A stretch of 64,000 nucleotides of DNA from an uncultured Lewinella sp. (GCA_937873655.1 CALMYQ010000052.1:41036-105035); one strand, 5' to 3'; counted from the first letter of the stretch, positions 41,196-51,329 are shown. Program-made: numbers and translations. Notes: a model not told the origin generated them from the letters alone.

Positions 41196-44030
41196 TTATC
41201 TGATCGTGTAAGTAAGCCCCAGATTGAAAATAGTACCCGGTTTATACGTGAAGTAGGGCACTTCTCTGGTGACTGTTTCCGTTTGGTCCGCTTTTTTGAA
41301 ATCAAAATTCTGGACCCAACGAATATTATTGTTCAGCAGGTCTTTGATGCCGGCTTTGATCTGGAAGTTCTTCCCGATGCTTTTGATCAATGTGAAATCG
41401 AGGGAATTGCGCGGCATTTCCCAGGTGTGCGGATTGGATTGGTCGCCGACAAAGATGATCCGTTTGCCGATCACATTGTACAGGACACTCAGGGTAAGGT
41501 TCGCCTTTTCATTCTGCCAGAACAAACCGGCATTGAAAATATAAGGCGATTGGCCTTGCATAACCCGGACAGAATCGCGTTCGTTGGGGTCATTAGTGTT
41601 GACCTCGCTCTTGATCAGGGCTGCATTCAGTACCAGGGTGAAATCCCGGAGGAATCCGCTTTCGTTGTTGCCGGTGAGGGTACCCAGGTTTTTCCGGATG
41701 TCCAGTTCGACACCCGCACTGTATGCTTCCTGGGTGTTCTCGTATTGGTAGCTCAGGTCGCTGCCGAATACCCGCAGGTGGGCCTCGATGGTGTTGTCAA
41801 ATTGCTTATAAAAACCACCGATGGTGATGCTTTCGCCGTTAGAAGGATACCATTCGAAACGCAGGTCGTAGTTATTTACATAACAGTTTTTAAGCGCGGT
41901 ATTACCGTAGATCGAAGCGACCTGTTCGAAGTCGTAATATACAAACGGTGAGACTTCCCGGAATTCAGGCCGGTTGACGCTGCGGCCGTAGGCGAAACGC
42001 AACAAGGTTTTTTCCGTAAAATTATAAGTGGTATTCAGGGTAAAGAAGATATCCGTTTTCGGGTTGCTGTACACAGCGGTATCAATGGTCGAGATAAAGG
42101 ATTCCTGGGTATTGTTTTCAACCCGCGCGCCGGTATACACATTCCATTTGGAGGTTACCGGCAGGTTGAAGGCCAGATATCCCGCATATAATTGATTTTC
42201 AGCTCGGTAAGAATCGGATGCAGAAGTTTTTTCTGCAATGCGAATGCCTTTGTCATAGTTGATGTTCTTGTCGGCGAAAATCGTATCCAACGGTTGCTGG
42301 AAGAGGGCAGAGGACGGGAAACCGGATTTGATGAAGCCGATGTTCCGTGCGTCGAATTGGCGGCTCTTGTTCTCGATGTATGTGCCGATCTTCAGCTCGG
42401 GAATGAATTTCTCACTCAACAGCAGTTTTTGCGAGAAGCTGATGTTGGCGGTGTAGATATTCTCGTCGTTTCCGAGATACAAACGGCCGAAAAGCCGCGG
42501 ATCCGGATCGCGGGTGAACAGGTAGGTATACGGGAGGTCTTCGCCGGCCGGAACGTAGGACGTCACCCGGCGGGTATCGGGCTGCTTGCGGTTGGCGTAG
42601 GCATAACCCAACGTCCAGGAAAGGTTTGCCAGGTCGTTGTTCATTTTATGGGTGCCGCTGAGCTGGCCTGAATACGTGGTCCGGCTTTGATAGAAGAGTT
42701 CGGATTGCCGCAGGTCGGAACTGGAAGCGTTGTCATAACCGGTCCGCGTGTTCACATAGGAATCGCCGAATTGGTTCAGGATGTTCCGGAATTCGATCCG
42801 CTGGTTGTTGCCGAAGATAAAGAGCCAGTTCATCAGACCGCCAACGCGGACGGAGTTGGTCGAGCGCTGGTTCATGAACTGGTGATTGATATAGGGCTGG
42901 TCGGCATTGACATCATAACCGTCGTAGGCCCTTTTGTCACCTTCAAAATAGGTGTAGGAATTGGAATAGTTGAGCGAGGTCAGGTTCCCGATCGAAACCT
43001 TGCCGGCCAGGAACCGCCGGGAAAGGGTAATGCTGGCGGATTGGTTAATGCCGGGCGTTTTTTGTTCGGACTCCCAGTCTTTATTGAAAGAACGCCCGAT
43101 CGTATTCACTTTGTCTTTGGTTTCCGGGGTAGGGTTGTTGACCAGTTCGGAAATGGCCGTCGGAGATTCCGGGTAGCCTGCGGGAAGCGAGCGGGTGCCG
43201 TCGTCATAACCGAGCCAATCGGTTTTACCTTTTTTATAGGTCCGGAAATCCTCATTGCCGGTAGCCTGCGAGTTATAGCCTACGCCGTAGGAAAACGAGA
43301 GGCTGTTTTCGTCGGCGTTGGATTTTGTAAAGATCTGGATGGCAGCGCCTGCGAAATCTGCCGGAAGTTCCGGGGCGGGCGTCTTATAGATCAGGATCCG
43401 GTCGATGGCGTTGCTGGGAATGACATCAAAGGAGAAGGCCCGGATGTCAGCCTCCGAACTCGGGGTGGAAGAATTGTTGAGCCAAACCGAGTTGTAGCGT
43501 TCGATAAGGCCGCGGACGATAATGAAGCGGCCTTCGCGAATTGTCACGCCCGGTATCCTCCGAACCACTTCGGAAGCGTCTTTGTCCTGCGATTTGGCGA
43601 TCTGTTGGTTGGAAATCCCGCTGACCACCATATTGCTGGTCTTCAGGATGTTGAGCAGGGCGACTTCCGTATCCGTTTTGCGGGTGGCCTTGACGGTAAC
43701 GCTTTCCAGTTCGATGGCGGATTCGCTCATCTGCACATTGACTTCAGCCGTTTCACCGTTCTTTACGCTGACCCTGACGATCTGATTTTCGTAGGATACA
43801 TAGGAAATGACCAGGTTGTAGTCGCCTGTGGGCACTTCCGGAATTTCATAGTTACCGTCGAAATCGGTAATGGTTCCTTTGTCCGTCCCTTGAATGAGGA
43901 CGTTGCAGCCGATGAGGGTCTCACCGGACTTTGCGTCTGTTACGACTCCTTTAATGTTGCCTGTTTGGGAAAAAAGAGAAGAAGTACTGAGAATCAGTAA
44001 AAAAAGAAATAGTTGACTGCTCTTGAGCAT
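41196..44030 (-). CDS. TonB-dependent outer-membrane receptor with CarboxypepD-regulatory-like domain
   Basis: A 944-residue outer-membrane transporter, energised by TonB. Signal peptide (to SLFSQ), a CarboxypepD_reg-like domain (~24-105; GVVTDAKSGETLIGCNVLI, DFDGNYEIPEVPTGDY), a plug domain (DASEVVRRIPGVTIREGRF, DFAGAAIQIFTKS), then a ~700-residue barrel with aromatic-rich strands, ending FNLGLTYTIR. It is not a SusC (no SusC signature, no SusD neighbour). Substrate cannot be told from sequence; the CE8 protein upstream and the triple-repeat protein downstream hint at polysaccharide or a bound nutrient. Confidence 0.94.
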   Translation of the reverse strand: MLKSSQLFLFLLILSTSSLFSQTGNIKGVVTDAKSGETLIGCNVLIQGTDKGTITDFDGNYEIPEVPTGDYNLVISYVSYENQIVRVSVKNGETAEVNVQMSESAIELESVTVKATRKTDTEVALLNILKTSNMVVSGISNQQIAKSQDKDASEVVRRIPGVTIREGRFIIVRGLIERYNSVWLNNSSTPSSEADIRAFSFDVIPSNAIDRILIYKTPAPELPADFAGAAIQIFTKSNADENSLSFSYGVGYNSQATGNEDFRTYKKGKTDWLGYDDGTRSLPAGYPESPTAISELVNNPTPETKDKVNTIGRSFNKDWESEQKTPGINQSASITLSRRFLAGKVSIGNLTSLNYSNSYTYFEGDKRAYDGYDVNADQPYINHQFMNQRSTNSVRVGGLMNWLFIFGNNQRIEFRNILNQFGDSYVNTRTGYDNASSSDLRQSELFYQSRTTYSGQLSGTHKMNNDLANLSWTLGYAYANRKQPDTRRVTSYVPAGEDLPYTYLFTRDPDPRLFGRLYLGNDENIYTANISFSQKLLLSEKFIPELKIGTYIENKSRQFDARNIGFIKSGFPSSALFQQPLDTIFADKNINYDKGIRIAEKTSASDSYRAENQLYAGYLAFNLPVTSKWNVYTGARVENNTQESFISTIDTAVYSNPKTDIFFTLNTTYNFTEKTLLRFAYGRSVNRPEFREVSPFVYYDFEQVASIYGNTALKNCYVNNYDLRFEWYPSNGESITIGGFYKQFDNTIEAHLRVFGSDLSYQYENTQEAYSAGVELDIRKNLGTLTGNNESGFLRDFTLVLNAALIKSEVNTNDPNERDSVRVMQGQSPYIFNAGLFWQNEKANLTLSVLYNVIGKRIIFVGDQSNPHTWEMPRNSLDFTLIKSIGKNFQIKAGIKDLLNNNIRWVQNFDFKKADQTETVTREVPYFTYKPGTIFNLGLTYTIR

Positions 44031-44356
44031 ATAGCAAGTGTTGTTTTCTAAAATTCACCGCAAAATTTCAAATAAATGCCCAGCAGACCGGAAAGTATAT
44101 CTTAATTTAATGTTAAGTTTTGATTAACAGAATGATATATGGCTTACGGGAGTTTTGGTGTCCTTTTTACAGGATATTCCCCGGATGCCCACCCAAGATA
44201 TTTGGATTATATCGGGTTTCGCCTGGAGCGGAAGGAAGAGGGTTCGAAAATTGAGGAACAAGCCATGTTAAGCCAAATGGTGCGTAAAACCGGAGGCAGG
44301 CACCGTTGCGATAAGATCCCGCCTGGTTTTACATTGTCAATATGGGGTGCAAAAGA
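44031..44356. other. Spacer upstream of the TonB receptor
   Basis: Between the minus-strand CE8 gene end and the receptor start. AT-rich near 44095-44135, where a receptor promoter is likely, but no clean TAnnTTTG match is present. A 92-codon forward frame (44139-44417) crosses the CE8 terminator hairpin and is not a credible gene. Confidence 0.45.
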
Positions 44357-44388
44357 GCATTTCCAGCCGGAAAACCGGCCGGAAATGC
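44357..44388 (-). terminator. Terminator of the CE8 gene
   Basis: GCATTTCCAGCCGG and CCGGCCGGAAATGC form a 14-bp stem with one mismatch and loop AAAA, 30 bases after the minus-strand stop. TCTTTTGC follows on that strand. Confidence 0.75.
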
Positions 44389-44417
44389 ACAAGAATCCAA
44401 TCGCAAATATGAAATAA

Positions 44418-47400
44418 TCAATGGGTTACCACTTTAACTGCTTTACGGCCGTCGGCCGCGTCCGCCACGACTACCCACAAGCCTGCGGTGAAGTTGAAAT
44501 CTGTATCCGCATCGGTTTCGATGGCTTTGAGCAGGACGCCGTTGACTGAATAAATCCGCACCACCGTCCGCGATGAAACATTGGAAACATAGATCCTGTC
44601 GCCAAAAGCATGGATCCGGACTGCGGATTCCGGCAAGGGGTTATTGACCCGGACAATGTCATTGGCGATCAATTCCGGAAGCGGGTCCCAACCGTCGTTT
44701 CCTTTCGTGAAGTTGAAGGTGGTGACGTCTGTGCCATCGGTCAGGACCGGCGAAGTCAGCAAGGTCGACCAGGTTGCGCGCAGCGGGCCATTGTCGACGC
44801 CCGAATTTTCGATAGTCCCGTACTCGTACATCATGTTGGATTCGCCGCCCAGGGTGTTTTGCCATCCCAACGGAACGATCAGCGATTGATCCTCGGATCC
44901 CGGGAAATCGGAGGTTTCAATCGTGGTATTGAAGAAAACGACCTCGCTGGTGGTTGCCTGCCACGGCCGGCCGAAATAACCCGGTTTGGAACGATAGGCA
45001 GATGCCGTTTCGGGCCCTGGAATTGCGGTGGTCACCGTACATTCATACATCAGGAAACCCCGACCGCTGCCTTGCTGGGCCGCCGTGATATAGGATTGAT
45101 CTCCGTTCACGTCGCTGGTATTCATCGCCAGGTCGGTCTTGTAGAAGACGGCTGTCATGGCCCCGAAAATATAGTCCACCGCCCCCATCGCTGCGCCTTT
45201 GTAAACGACAACGCGCGAACCGGCGCCGCCGTAGAAGGAGTCCTGGCGTCCGACAACCCGGCATTTGTTCAACACGGCTTTGTCTGCATTGTTGGCAAAT
45301 GCGATGGCTGCCGCTCTTTCTACAAAGCTCCTGTTCTGTACGTCGGTATTGCCGTAATCGGTGGGGCGCTCGCCTCTGCTGCCGGATTCCCACATGACCA
45401 CGACATCTGCTGCCTCTTTGTGCGAAATGTACTGGTTGAAGGAGTTTTCAAAGATGATATAATCCGCCTGGAAACCATCGGCGACTACCAGGACCGTGGT
45501 GTTCCAGTAGGAGCCGTTGGTCGTTCCTGCCCCTTTGTTTTCATAAGACAGGTAGCCGTTTTCCTTATTGACCGCCAGTACGTCCGCATTCCATTTCTGG
45601 TTATTGGCCATGCTGTAATAATTGTATCCGTGCCCGTAGTAGGAAGTCACCCGGACGGCGCCCGGTTTGATATCCACCCCCTTGTTCAATAGATCCGTAT
45701 TGGGGGAAACGGCCGCATTTTTAAGGGTCACATCGGGTTGGTCAATGATCAGCATTTCTTCGTAATTGCCCGGATCGATGAGGATGGTCACCCGGTCGCC
45801 CTCGTTCCGGTCCATGCGCCGGACGGCACCCAGGGCTTCGTTGATGGTTTGGAAATCCTTGTCCGTCCCCACGGTAAGGGTCGGCTGGTAGGCCAGGGGT
45901 GAAAACACGCCTATATTGGTGATATAGGTTGTGGAAGCCCCGGATCCGATCAGAATGGTCGCATAGCCCGGATCAGCGCCCGGATAATCGTATTGCGTCC
46001 GTTCCTGAATGCTGGTGCTCTGGGTGTTGGTCGTAACCGGATCGCCGCCTCCGATGGAAAAGTCAGCGGTATAATAATAGGAAACAACGACCCTTTGACC
46101 GGGTTTGACCGGGACCTGGATGGTCGCGTCGGCTTTGGCTGCCAGGTGGCCCTTGGCGACTTCGTTTGAAATGGTACCGGCAAATAATAACCCTTTGTAA
46201 GCCGGGTCTCCGTTGGCAATGACCCTGTCGTCGAACGGCCAGTTGGTGACCGGCTTGAATTTGAGCGTTTTAGACGCGTCCGCATCAGCTACGGTGAGGT
46301 TAGAGGTCAACCCCAGTTCGACCGCGAACGAATCCAACCCGCTGTCAGCAAAGGTATAAGTGCCGCTGCGCAGGGAAATATCGGTTATGCCGTCGAAATG
46401 GTAGACGTAGCCCGCTTCATACAGATTGGAGAAGGCGAGTTTCAGTTTGCCCGTTTCCTCTGCTGTAAGGCCTTCCGTACTGATGGTGACAGGATAAACC
46501 GGCTTCGGGCTGAAATCGATATCCGCGGATTCGTCCGCATTTCCGATGGTTATCGTGTTTCCCGGGATGTAATAATCATTCACTCCTTCGGCGGAGATGG
46601 TGTATTGGATATTGGGTTGGAGGGATACGGAATAGGTGGCGTTATCGGTGTCGATGACCGGTTCGGGTACGTAAATAGCGCCCGCAGCCGGATCCGGCGA
46701 ATAGGTCAGTGACAGGTTGACGATATCGGCGCCCAGGCCGTTGATCTGGCCGCTGACCGTGTACAACTCCACTTTCTGGATCGTGACGGGATGGTTGGTG
46801 GTGGTGTCGGCAACCTCCAGGGACTGATCTCCGGAAATGATGTAACCGTTTGCGCCGGACAGGCTCAGGTCGTAGGCATAACCAGCCGGGAGCTTGACGC
46901 TGTACTGGCCGGCGCTCATCATTGAGCTCCAGGATTTTCCGGCCGCATTGGTGAACACGATGGCGAAATCAGCTGGAATGCCGGCCGCCTGGGTGGTATC
47001 TACCGCACCTTTCAGGGTAACATAGGTGGCATCCTTCCGGCTGATCCGGTAGTAGCTGGGCTTGCCGAGGTTGTCATACAGGCGATACGCGCCGGCCTTT
47101 TGAGCGACAAAATGCAATTCCGTCAGGTCGGAAGGAATTTCAACCACATCGGTTTGCGCGTCCGGATCCGGTACAAAAACAAAATTGATCCGTCCGCCGG
47201 CATCCGTTTTGGCGATGACGGTTATTTCGTCGTCCTCATCAAGCGTCAGGCTCATATACCGGTTGATATTGCCGGCGGAGTTGACATAAACCCGGCCGGT
47301 ATAACCCGGGGCGCTGCTGATGTTCTCGTCGTAGCGGGTCAGGTTGGTGTTGGTCGTCCTCAACCGGTCGTTGGTGCCGCCGATCCAGGCCAGGGCGCCG

Positions 47401-49247
47401 ACATTGAAATTGGGCAGGACGTGGCCGGATGTACCCGGTGTGATGCTCTCATCGTACCAGCCGTTGATGACGTCTTCGTTCAATTGGTTGTTATACAGCG
47501 TGGTATCCAATTGGACCGCACCGAAATCCCAGACATCGGTTTTGCCGTTGGAAGGTCCCACTTCCGGTGCGTTTTCAACGTTCAGCCCGTGAAGGTAAAT
47601 TTCGGCAGTCGGAAAACCGGCGCTTACGAGGGTGGCGGTGACCACGCCTTTGGGGCCGGTATAGGAAAAGTTTCTTGGGAACCCGTCTGCTCCGCCGAGG
47701 TTTACAGCGGAGATCGAACCCAGTACATTGTTGTCGGCATCCGTGAACTGGAAAACGGCATCCGCCGCTACCCCGTAGGTGTCCACAATAAAGGTGATGA
47801 TGGCATCGCCTGCAACGATGACGCTAAAGGAGTTGCCCGGGAAAAATACCCCGCCGTGCGTAGCGTCGTGGTAGCCGAACTGCCTTGCCGCCACATCTGT
47901 GTTGCTGTTGATGGTCAGGATGCCGTCATGGCTGACATAGGTCGTATACCGAAGGGCCTGGTAGCTGATCTGGGGAAGTTCGGAGCCGTCGTAGAAGTTG
48001 TAGGTATAGGTTTGGCCGGGTTCAGCTTCCGCGGTGATGCTGTTGTCGGCCACTTTTATCAGGTACGAGGCCGGATCGGAGGAAGGATCGGCGTAAGTGA
48101 TAAGGAGTGAGTCCCCGCTTACGATCACCGTGTCGATATCGCCGGAAAATGAGGGTGAATAACTGTTCAGTTGCTCCCCTCCGAGGTTGATCAGGATGGA
48201 GGCCTCCTGGTCGGTGGCACTGATCACGGTGCCTTCACTTAGGGTAACGGTGGCGTTGCTGCCGGGGGCGTCGCCGCTTTCCAGGCCTATTTCCGCGCCG
48301 TTAACGGTGATCGTGCCGGATTTTTGCACCCACGGGGTCAGGGTGATTTCATAGGGTACGGGAGCTGTTTCAATATAGGGTACGTAGTTGGTCCCGGTGA
48401 AATCCAGGGTGACCGTACCGGCGGATCCAACATACAGGAAATCAACCGTAGAACCGTCGTTGCCGAAATTGCCCGAAGTGGTGGAGGACTGCGAAAGAAT
48501 GTCAAAGTTGCCGGTATCGCTGGAAACGGAAATGGCGCCGTTGGAATAAATGCTGCCGCCGACCCTTATCCTGGCGTTTCCGGCTACCTGCAGCTTGATC
48601 TGATTACCTGTTTTCAGGACGGACCCGTGCTGGGCGCCGTTGTAACCGTATGCATTGCTCGGCCCCACGATGACATCCACCAGCCCCAGGTGGAGGTCAT
48701 CCGTACCGGTGGTGTTGGTGGGTATGATACTGCCGTCCCGGAAATCGTAATAATAAATGATATTGGTTTCCGCAGTGGTGGCTGCCGCTCCGGATTGAGC
48801 CGGGATCACCTCAATGGTCGGCAGGTAAAGGTCGTTGCCGGTCCCGGCAGTCAGGGTGAAGTTGAGCGGGCCGCCTGTGCCGGAATAAACGAAATCATAG
48901 GTGTCCGACAGATCATTGGTTACCCGGGTATCTTGCGTCCCCAGGTCACCGGATTCGGCGGCGGTTCCGACCATATTCAAACCGGAATACTGAGAGCCCA
49001 GGAACCTCAGGGTACTGCTGCCGGCCACCGTAACGTTGATCTGGCCGTTTACCTTCATGTTGAGCCCGTATTGGGCACTGTGGTAACTGTAATTGCCGGA
49101 TAAGATCACCAGCCCGTCCGGGCTTTGGCCGGCGCCAATGATCGTTCCGTCCCGGAAGTCATAGAGGGTTGAGTTGGTGATCTGCCCTTGTACCAGAAAC
49201 TGGCTTAATAACAGGGCAGAGATTAAAAACAGTAATCTTCTTTTCAT
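44418..49247 (-). CDS. Multimodular CE8 pectinesterase-like protein with T9SS sorting domain
   Basis: A 1609-residue secreted protein. After the signal peptide (to LVQGQ) come at least three related beta modules (~25-560) with YDFRDGSII-type starts and SAQYG/AQHG/ATHG-type text, several Ig-like or carboxypeptidase-regulatory-like domains (~560-1000), and another module (~1010-1110). Residues ~1118-1500 form a CE8 pectin-methylesterase-type beta-helix with the catalytic motifs GRQDSFY, GAVDYIFG and FGRPWQ in the expected order (plant consensus GYQDTLY, GTVDFIFG, LGRPW). The C-terminus is a T9SS-like sorting domain (VRIYSVNGVLLKAIE ... GLWVVVA). De-esterification of pectin-like material is inferred; no pectate lyase lies nearby. 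Confidence 0.92.
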   Translation of the reverse strand: MKRRLLFLISALLLSQFLVQGQITNSTLYDFRDGTIIGAGQSPDGLVILSGNYSYHSAQYGLNMKVNGQINVTVAGSSTLRFLGSQYSGLNMVGTAAESGDLGTQDTRVTNDLSDTYDFVYSGTGGPLNFTLTAGTGNDLYLPTIEVIPAQSGAAATTAETNIIYYYDFRDGSIIPTNTTGTDDLHLGLVDVIVGPSNAYGYNGAQHGSVLKTGNQIKLQVAGNARIRVGGSIYSNGAISVSSDTGNFDILSQSSTTSGNFGNDGSTVDFLYVGSAGTVTLDFTGTNYVPYIETAPVPYEITLTPWVQKSGTITVNGAEIGLESGDAPGSNATVTLSEGTVISATDQEASILINLGGEQLNSYSPSFSGDIDTVIVSGDSLLITYADPSSDPASYLIKVADNSITAEAEPGQTYTYNFYDGSELPQISYQALRYTTYVSHDGILTINSNTDVAARQFGYHDATHGGVFFPGNSFSVIVAGDAIITFIVDTYGVAADAVFQFTDADNNVLGSISAVNLGGADGFPRNFSYTGPKGVVTATLVSAGFPTAEIYLHGLNVENAPEVGPSNGKTDVWDFGAVQLDTTLYNNQLNEDVINGWYDESITPGTSGHVLPNFNVGALAWIGGTNDRLRTTNTNLTRYDENISSAPGYTGRVYVNSAGNINRYMSLTLDEDDEITVIAKTDAGGRINFVFVPDPDAQTDVVEIPSDLTELHFVAQKAGAYRLYDNLGKPSYYRISRKDATYVTLKGAVDTTQAAGIPADFAIVFTNAAGKSWSSMMSAGQYSVKLPAGYAYDLSLSGANGYIISGDQSLEVADTTTNHPVTIQKVELYTVSGQINGLGADIVNLSLTYSPDPAAGAIYVPEPVIDTDNATYSVSLQPNIQYTISAEGVNDYYIPGNTITIGNADESADIDFSPKPVYPVTISTEGLTAEETGKLKLAFSNLYEAGYVYHFDGITDISLRSGTYTFADSGLDSFAVELGLTSNLTVADADASKTLKFKPVTNWPFDDRVIANGDPAYKGLLFAGTISNEVAKGHLAAKADATIQVPVKPGQRVVVSYYYTADFSIGGGDPVTTNTQSTSIQERTQYDYPGADPGYATILIGSGASTTYITNIGVFSPLAYQPTLTVGTDKDFQTINEALGAVRRMDRNEGDRVTILIDPGNYEEMLIIDQPDVTLKNAAVSPNTDLLNKGVDIKPGAVRVTSYYGHGYNYYSMANNQKWNADVLAVNKENGYLSYENKGAGTTNGSYWNTTVLVVADGFQADYIIFENSFNQYISHKEAADVVVMWESGSRGERPTDYGNTDVQNRSFVERAAAIAFANNADKAVLNKCRVVGRQDSFYGGAGSRVVVYKGAAMGAVDYIFGAMTAVFYKTDLAMNTSDVNGDQSYITAAQQGSGRGFLMYECTVTTAIPGPETASAYRSKPGYFGRPWQATTSEVVFFNTTIETSDFPGSEDQSLIVPLGWQNTLGGESNMMYEYGTIENSGVDNGPLRATWSTLLTSPVLTDGTDVTTFNFTKGNDGWDPLPELIANDIVRVNNPLPESAVRIHAFGDRIYVSNVSSRTVVRIYSVNGVLLKAIETDADTDFNFTAGLWVVVADAADGRKAVKVVTH

Positions 49248-49402
49248 GTTTTGAGATGAATTTAGGTTGATGAGCGTATTGGAAATATCTTGTTGCCGAC
49301 CAGGCGCATAGCAAATCCCCTGATCGGGAAAATCATTTTCCGATTACTGCAAAATGAGAAAGCTCCGGCACTGTAATATAGAATGGATGGATCGGGGTCA
49401 AT

Positions 49403-49421
49403 GATTCAGCACGGCTGAATC
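49403..49421 (-). promoter_or_regulatory. Inverted repeat at the CE8 transcription start
   Basis: GATTCAGC and GCTGAATC form a perfect 8-bp inverted repeat (loop of three), beginning six bases past the -7 element. It would lie on the start site and first transcribed bases: an operator or a 5' stabilising hairpin. Confidence 0.45.
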
Positions 49422-49426
49422 AGGCC

Positions 49427-49434
49427 CAAAGGTA
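49427..49434 (-). promoter_or_regulatory. Bacteroidota -7 element TACCTTTG of the CE8 gene
   Basis: A perfect match on the minus strand. The -33 region is weak (ATTG 25 bases upstream). Leader of ~170 bases. Confidence 0.5.
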
Positions 49435-49562
49435 TGCGACCTCGGGTTAAGCGGGCATTCAATATTTACCATTTTATAAGCTAAAAATAACCCGGCTTGA
49501 AATTTGTGATGTGCAAACAGCCGTATTGCGGCTTATAGTTTTGAGTAAGGGATAAAAAAACC

Positions 49563-51155
49563 TTAATCCTCGGTTATGACCAGGAACTGGTCGGTCAGCG
49601 GATTCAGGTTTTGTACCAGATAAGCCAGAAATTCGTCGCCGTGCTTCAGGTATAAGGGCAGGAAGTTGTCATGCCTTTCCTGGAGGCCGCCGCCCGGAAA
49701 GAGTTTGTCGCGCAGACCCCGGATCTGGTTAATGCTTACCTCGTGTCGTTGTTTTTCAGCCCGGATGAGGCGGGTTTCGATCTGGGCCAGGCTGTTGATG
49801 TTTTTGGCTTGCTCGGCCAGCACGGTTTTGACCAGGGTCGGATCAATCGCTTCCGTTTTTTGGGCGATGCCCGCAAAGAGCCGCTCAAGTTCCCTTTTTT
49901 CTTCTTCGAGCGAGAATTCGTTACCGGTGTTCTCTGCCAGATATTGTTTGATCAGGGTTTCAGTCTCTGTGAACAGGTCCTCTGTGGTTATACCCAGCTT
50001 TTCAACCCGTTTCAGGCTGCCGCTGTCGATCCATAACACGGAATTGCGCCGGACAAGGATAGGGTAGGGTACGCCGAAAAATGCGAACTGTTCCATTCGC
50101 TCCAGCCAATAGGCGATTTCTCCGCCCCCGCCGATATAGGCGAGATTGGGAAGAACAACTTCCTGGTAAAGCGGGCGCATAATGACATTGGGGCTGAATT
50201 TTTCCGGATGGTTGTCCAGCTCGGCCAGCAATTGATCCTGCGTAAAAGTCAGGTCGGTATTGAGGACCTTGTATACCCCGCCCTCCAGCACAAAACGCTC
50301 GCGAAGTTGGTCGCCCAGGTAAAAAAGGTTGATCTCCCGGGCATGGGCCTGTCCTGAAAAACCGGCGGCTTCAAGATTGGCAGCTGCCGTTTCGATGAAA
50401 GCCTGGGAAGGTTGTTCGAGCAACTCCTTCCGCACAATGGGAATAAACAGCCGTTTCAGCTCAGGCCGGTTCATATCGGCTATAACCAGGCCGTAGTCCC
50501 GGAACAGTTCATTCACCAGATGGATCACCGCCCGTCCATAGGTTTCATGCCGGGTATAGGCCTCCCGGAACAAATGCATGACGGCTTCCGCTCTTGGACT
50601 GTCGCCCAGGATCCCGGCCAGTTCATCCAGGACCGGCGCCAGGGTTTTGGTCGACATTTTGCCTACAGGACCGCTTTCACCGCTTTCCCATTTCAGGGGT
50701 TTGCCGAAAAGCCAGGTATGGTTGACCTCCTCAAAGTCGTGGTCCTCGGCGCCGCTGACAAAAACCGGGACGACGTGATATTCCGGATAACGTTCGTTCA
50801 GGGTCCGGGCCAGGTTGATCGCTGAGGCGATCTTGTAGATATAGTACAACGGGCCGGTAAACAGCACGGGCTGGTGAGCGGTCACTACGGTAAAGGTTTT
50901 GGCGTCGGCCAGGGATCGGATATTCTTCGAAACCGAATCGCTTACTTCCAGGTCTTTGTATTGGGCTTGAAGGGCTTGCACCAGCACCTGCCGGTCAACG
51001 GGGTATTTTTCCCGTTCACGGATCACATCGGCGAATGCGGCTAAGGTAGGTTCATATTTATAAAAACCCCGGATTCTCGGGTCGGCGGTTGCGTAGGCGA
51101 TGTCTTTGGCGGATAATTGGGCGATGCCTCCATAGGGCATTGGGTGGATGGTCAT
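49563..51155 (-). CDS. bshC: Bacillithiol biosynthesis cysteine-adding enzyme
   Basis: A 530-residue protein matching BshC in length and pattern. The enzyme adds cysteine to GlcN-malate in the last step of bacillithiol synthesis. Visible signatures include TVVTAHQPVLFTGPLYYIYK, PVFVSGAEDHDFEEVNHTWL and the C-terminal coiled coil (LAQIETRLIRAEKQRHEVS) followed by LFPGGGLQERHDNFLPLY. It is divergent from mnmH. bshA and bshB are not in the window. Bacillithiol in Bacteroidota is well established for this gene family. Confidence 0.96.
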   Translation of the reverse strand: MTIHPMPYGGIAQLSAKDIAYATADPRIRGFYKYEPTLAAFADVIREREKYPVDRQVLVQALQAQYKDLEVSDSVSKNIRSLADAKTFTVVTAHQPVLFTGPLYYIYKIASAINLARTLNERYPEYHVVPVFVSGAEDHDFEEVNHTWLFGKPLKWESGESGPVGKMSTKTLAPVLDELAGILGDSPRAEAVMHLFREAYTRHETYGRAVIHLVNELFRDYGLVIADMNRPELKRLFIPIVRKELLEQPSQAFIETAAANLEAAGFSGQAHAREINLFYLGDQLRERFVLEGGVYKVLNTDLTFTQDQLLAELDNHPEKFSPNVIMRPLYQEVVLPNLAYIGGGGEIAYWLERMEQFAFFGVPYPILVRRNSVLWIDSGSLKRVEKLGITTEDLFTETETLIKQYLAENTGNEFSLEEEKRELERLFAGIAQKTEAIDPTLVKTVLAEQAKNINSLAQIETRLIRAEKQRHEVSINQIRGLRDKLFPGGGLQERHDNFLPLYLKHGDEFLAYLVQNLNPLTDQFLVITED

Positions 51156-51165
51156 GCTGTCGGTC

Positions 51166-51194
51166 TTGGTTAGCAGAAAGAATTTGTAAATTTG
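51166..51194 (+). promoter_or_regulatory. Promoter of mnmH
   Basis: TTG (51166-51168), 18-base spacer, TAAATTTG (51187-51194), a perfect -7. The leader would be ~130 bases and contains a 23-codon reading frame (51272-51340) overlapping the mnmH start. Confidence 0.5.
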
Positions 51195-51329
51195 CGGTAT
51201 TCACAAACCACTTGCGCCTGGCGCCGGTGGAACGCAAAGCCGGTAGCGGTAAAATTTTGTTGAACTACTAAATGCTTTTCGACCGGCTAAAGTTTAAAGG
51301 CAAACGAAAATCTTCGCAATTTATCCATA

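Noticed and set aside
42687..44000. 437-codon plus-strand frame
   Set aside because: Antisense to the TonB-dependent receptor; no signal, motif or domain.
44139..44417. 92-codon plus-strand frame in the receptor-CE8 gap
   Set aside because: Runs through the CE8 terminator hairpin, has no promoter and no recognisable composition.
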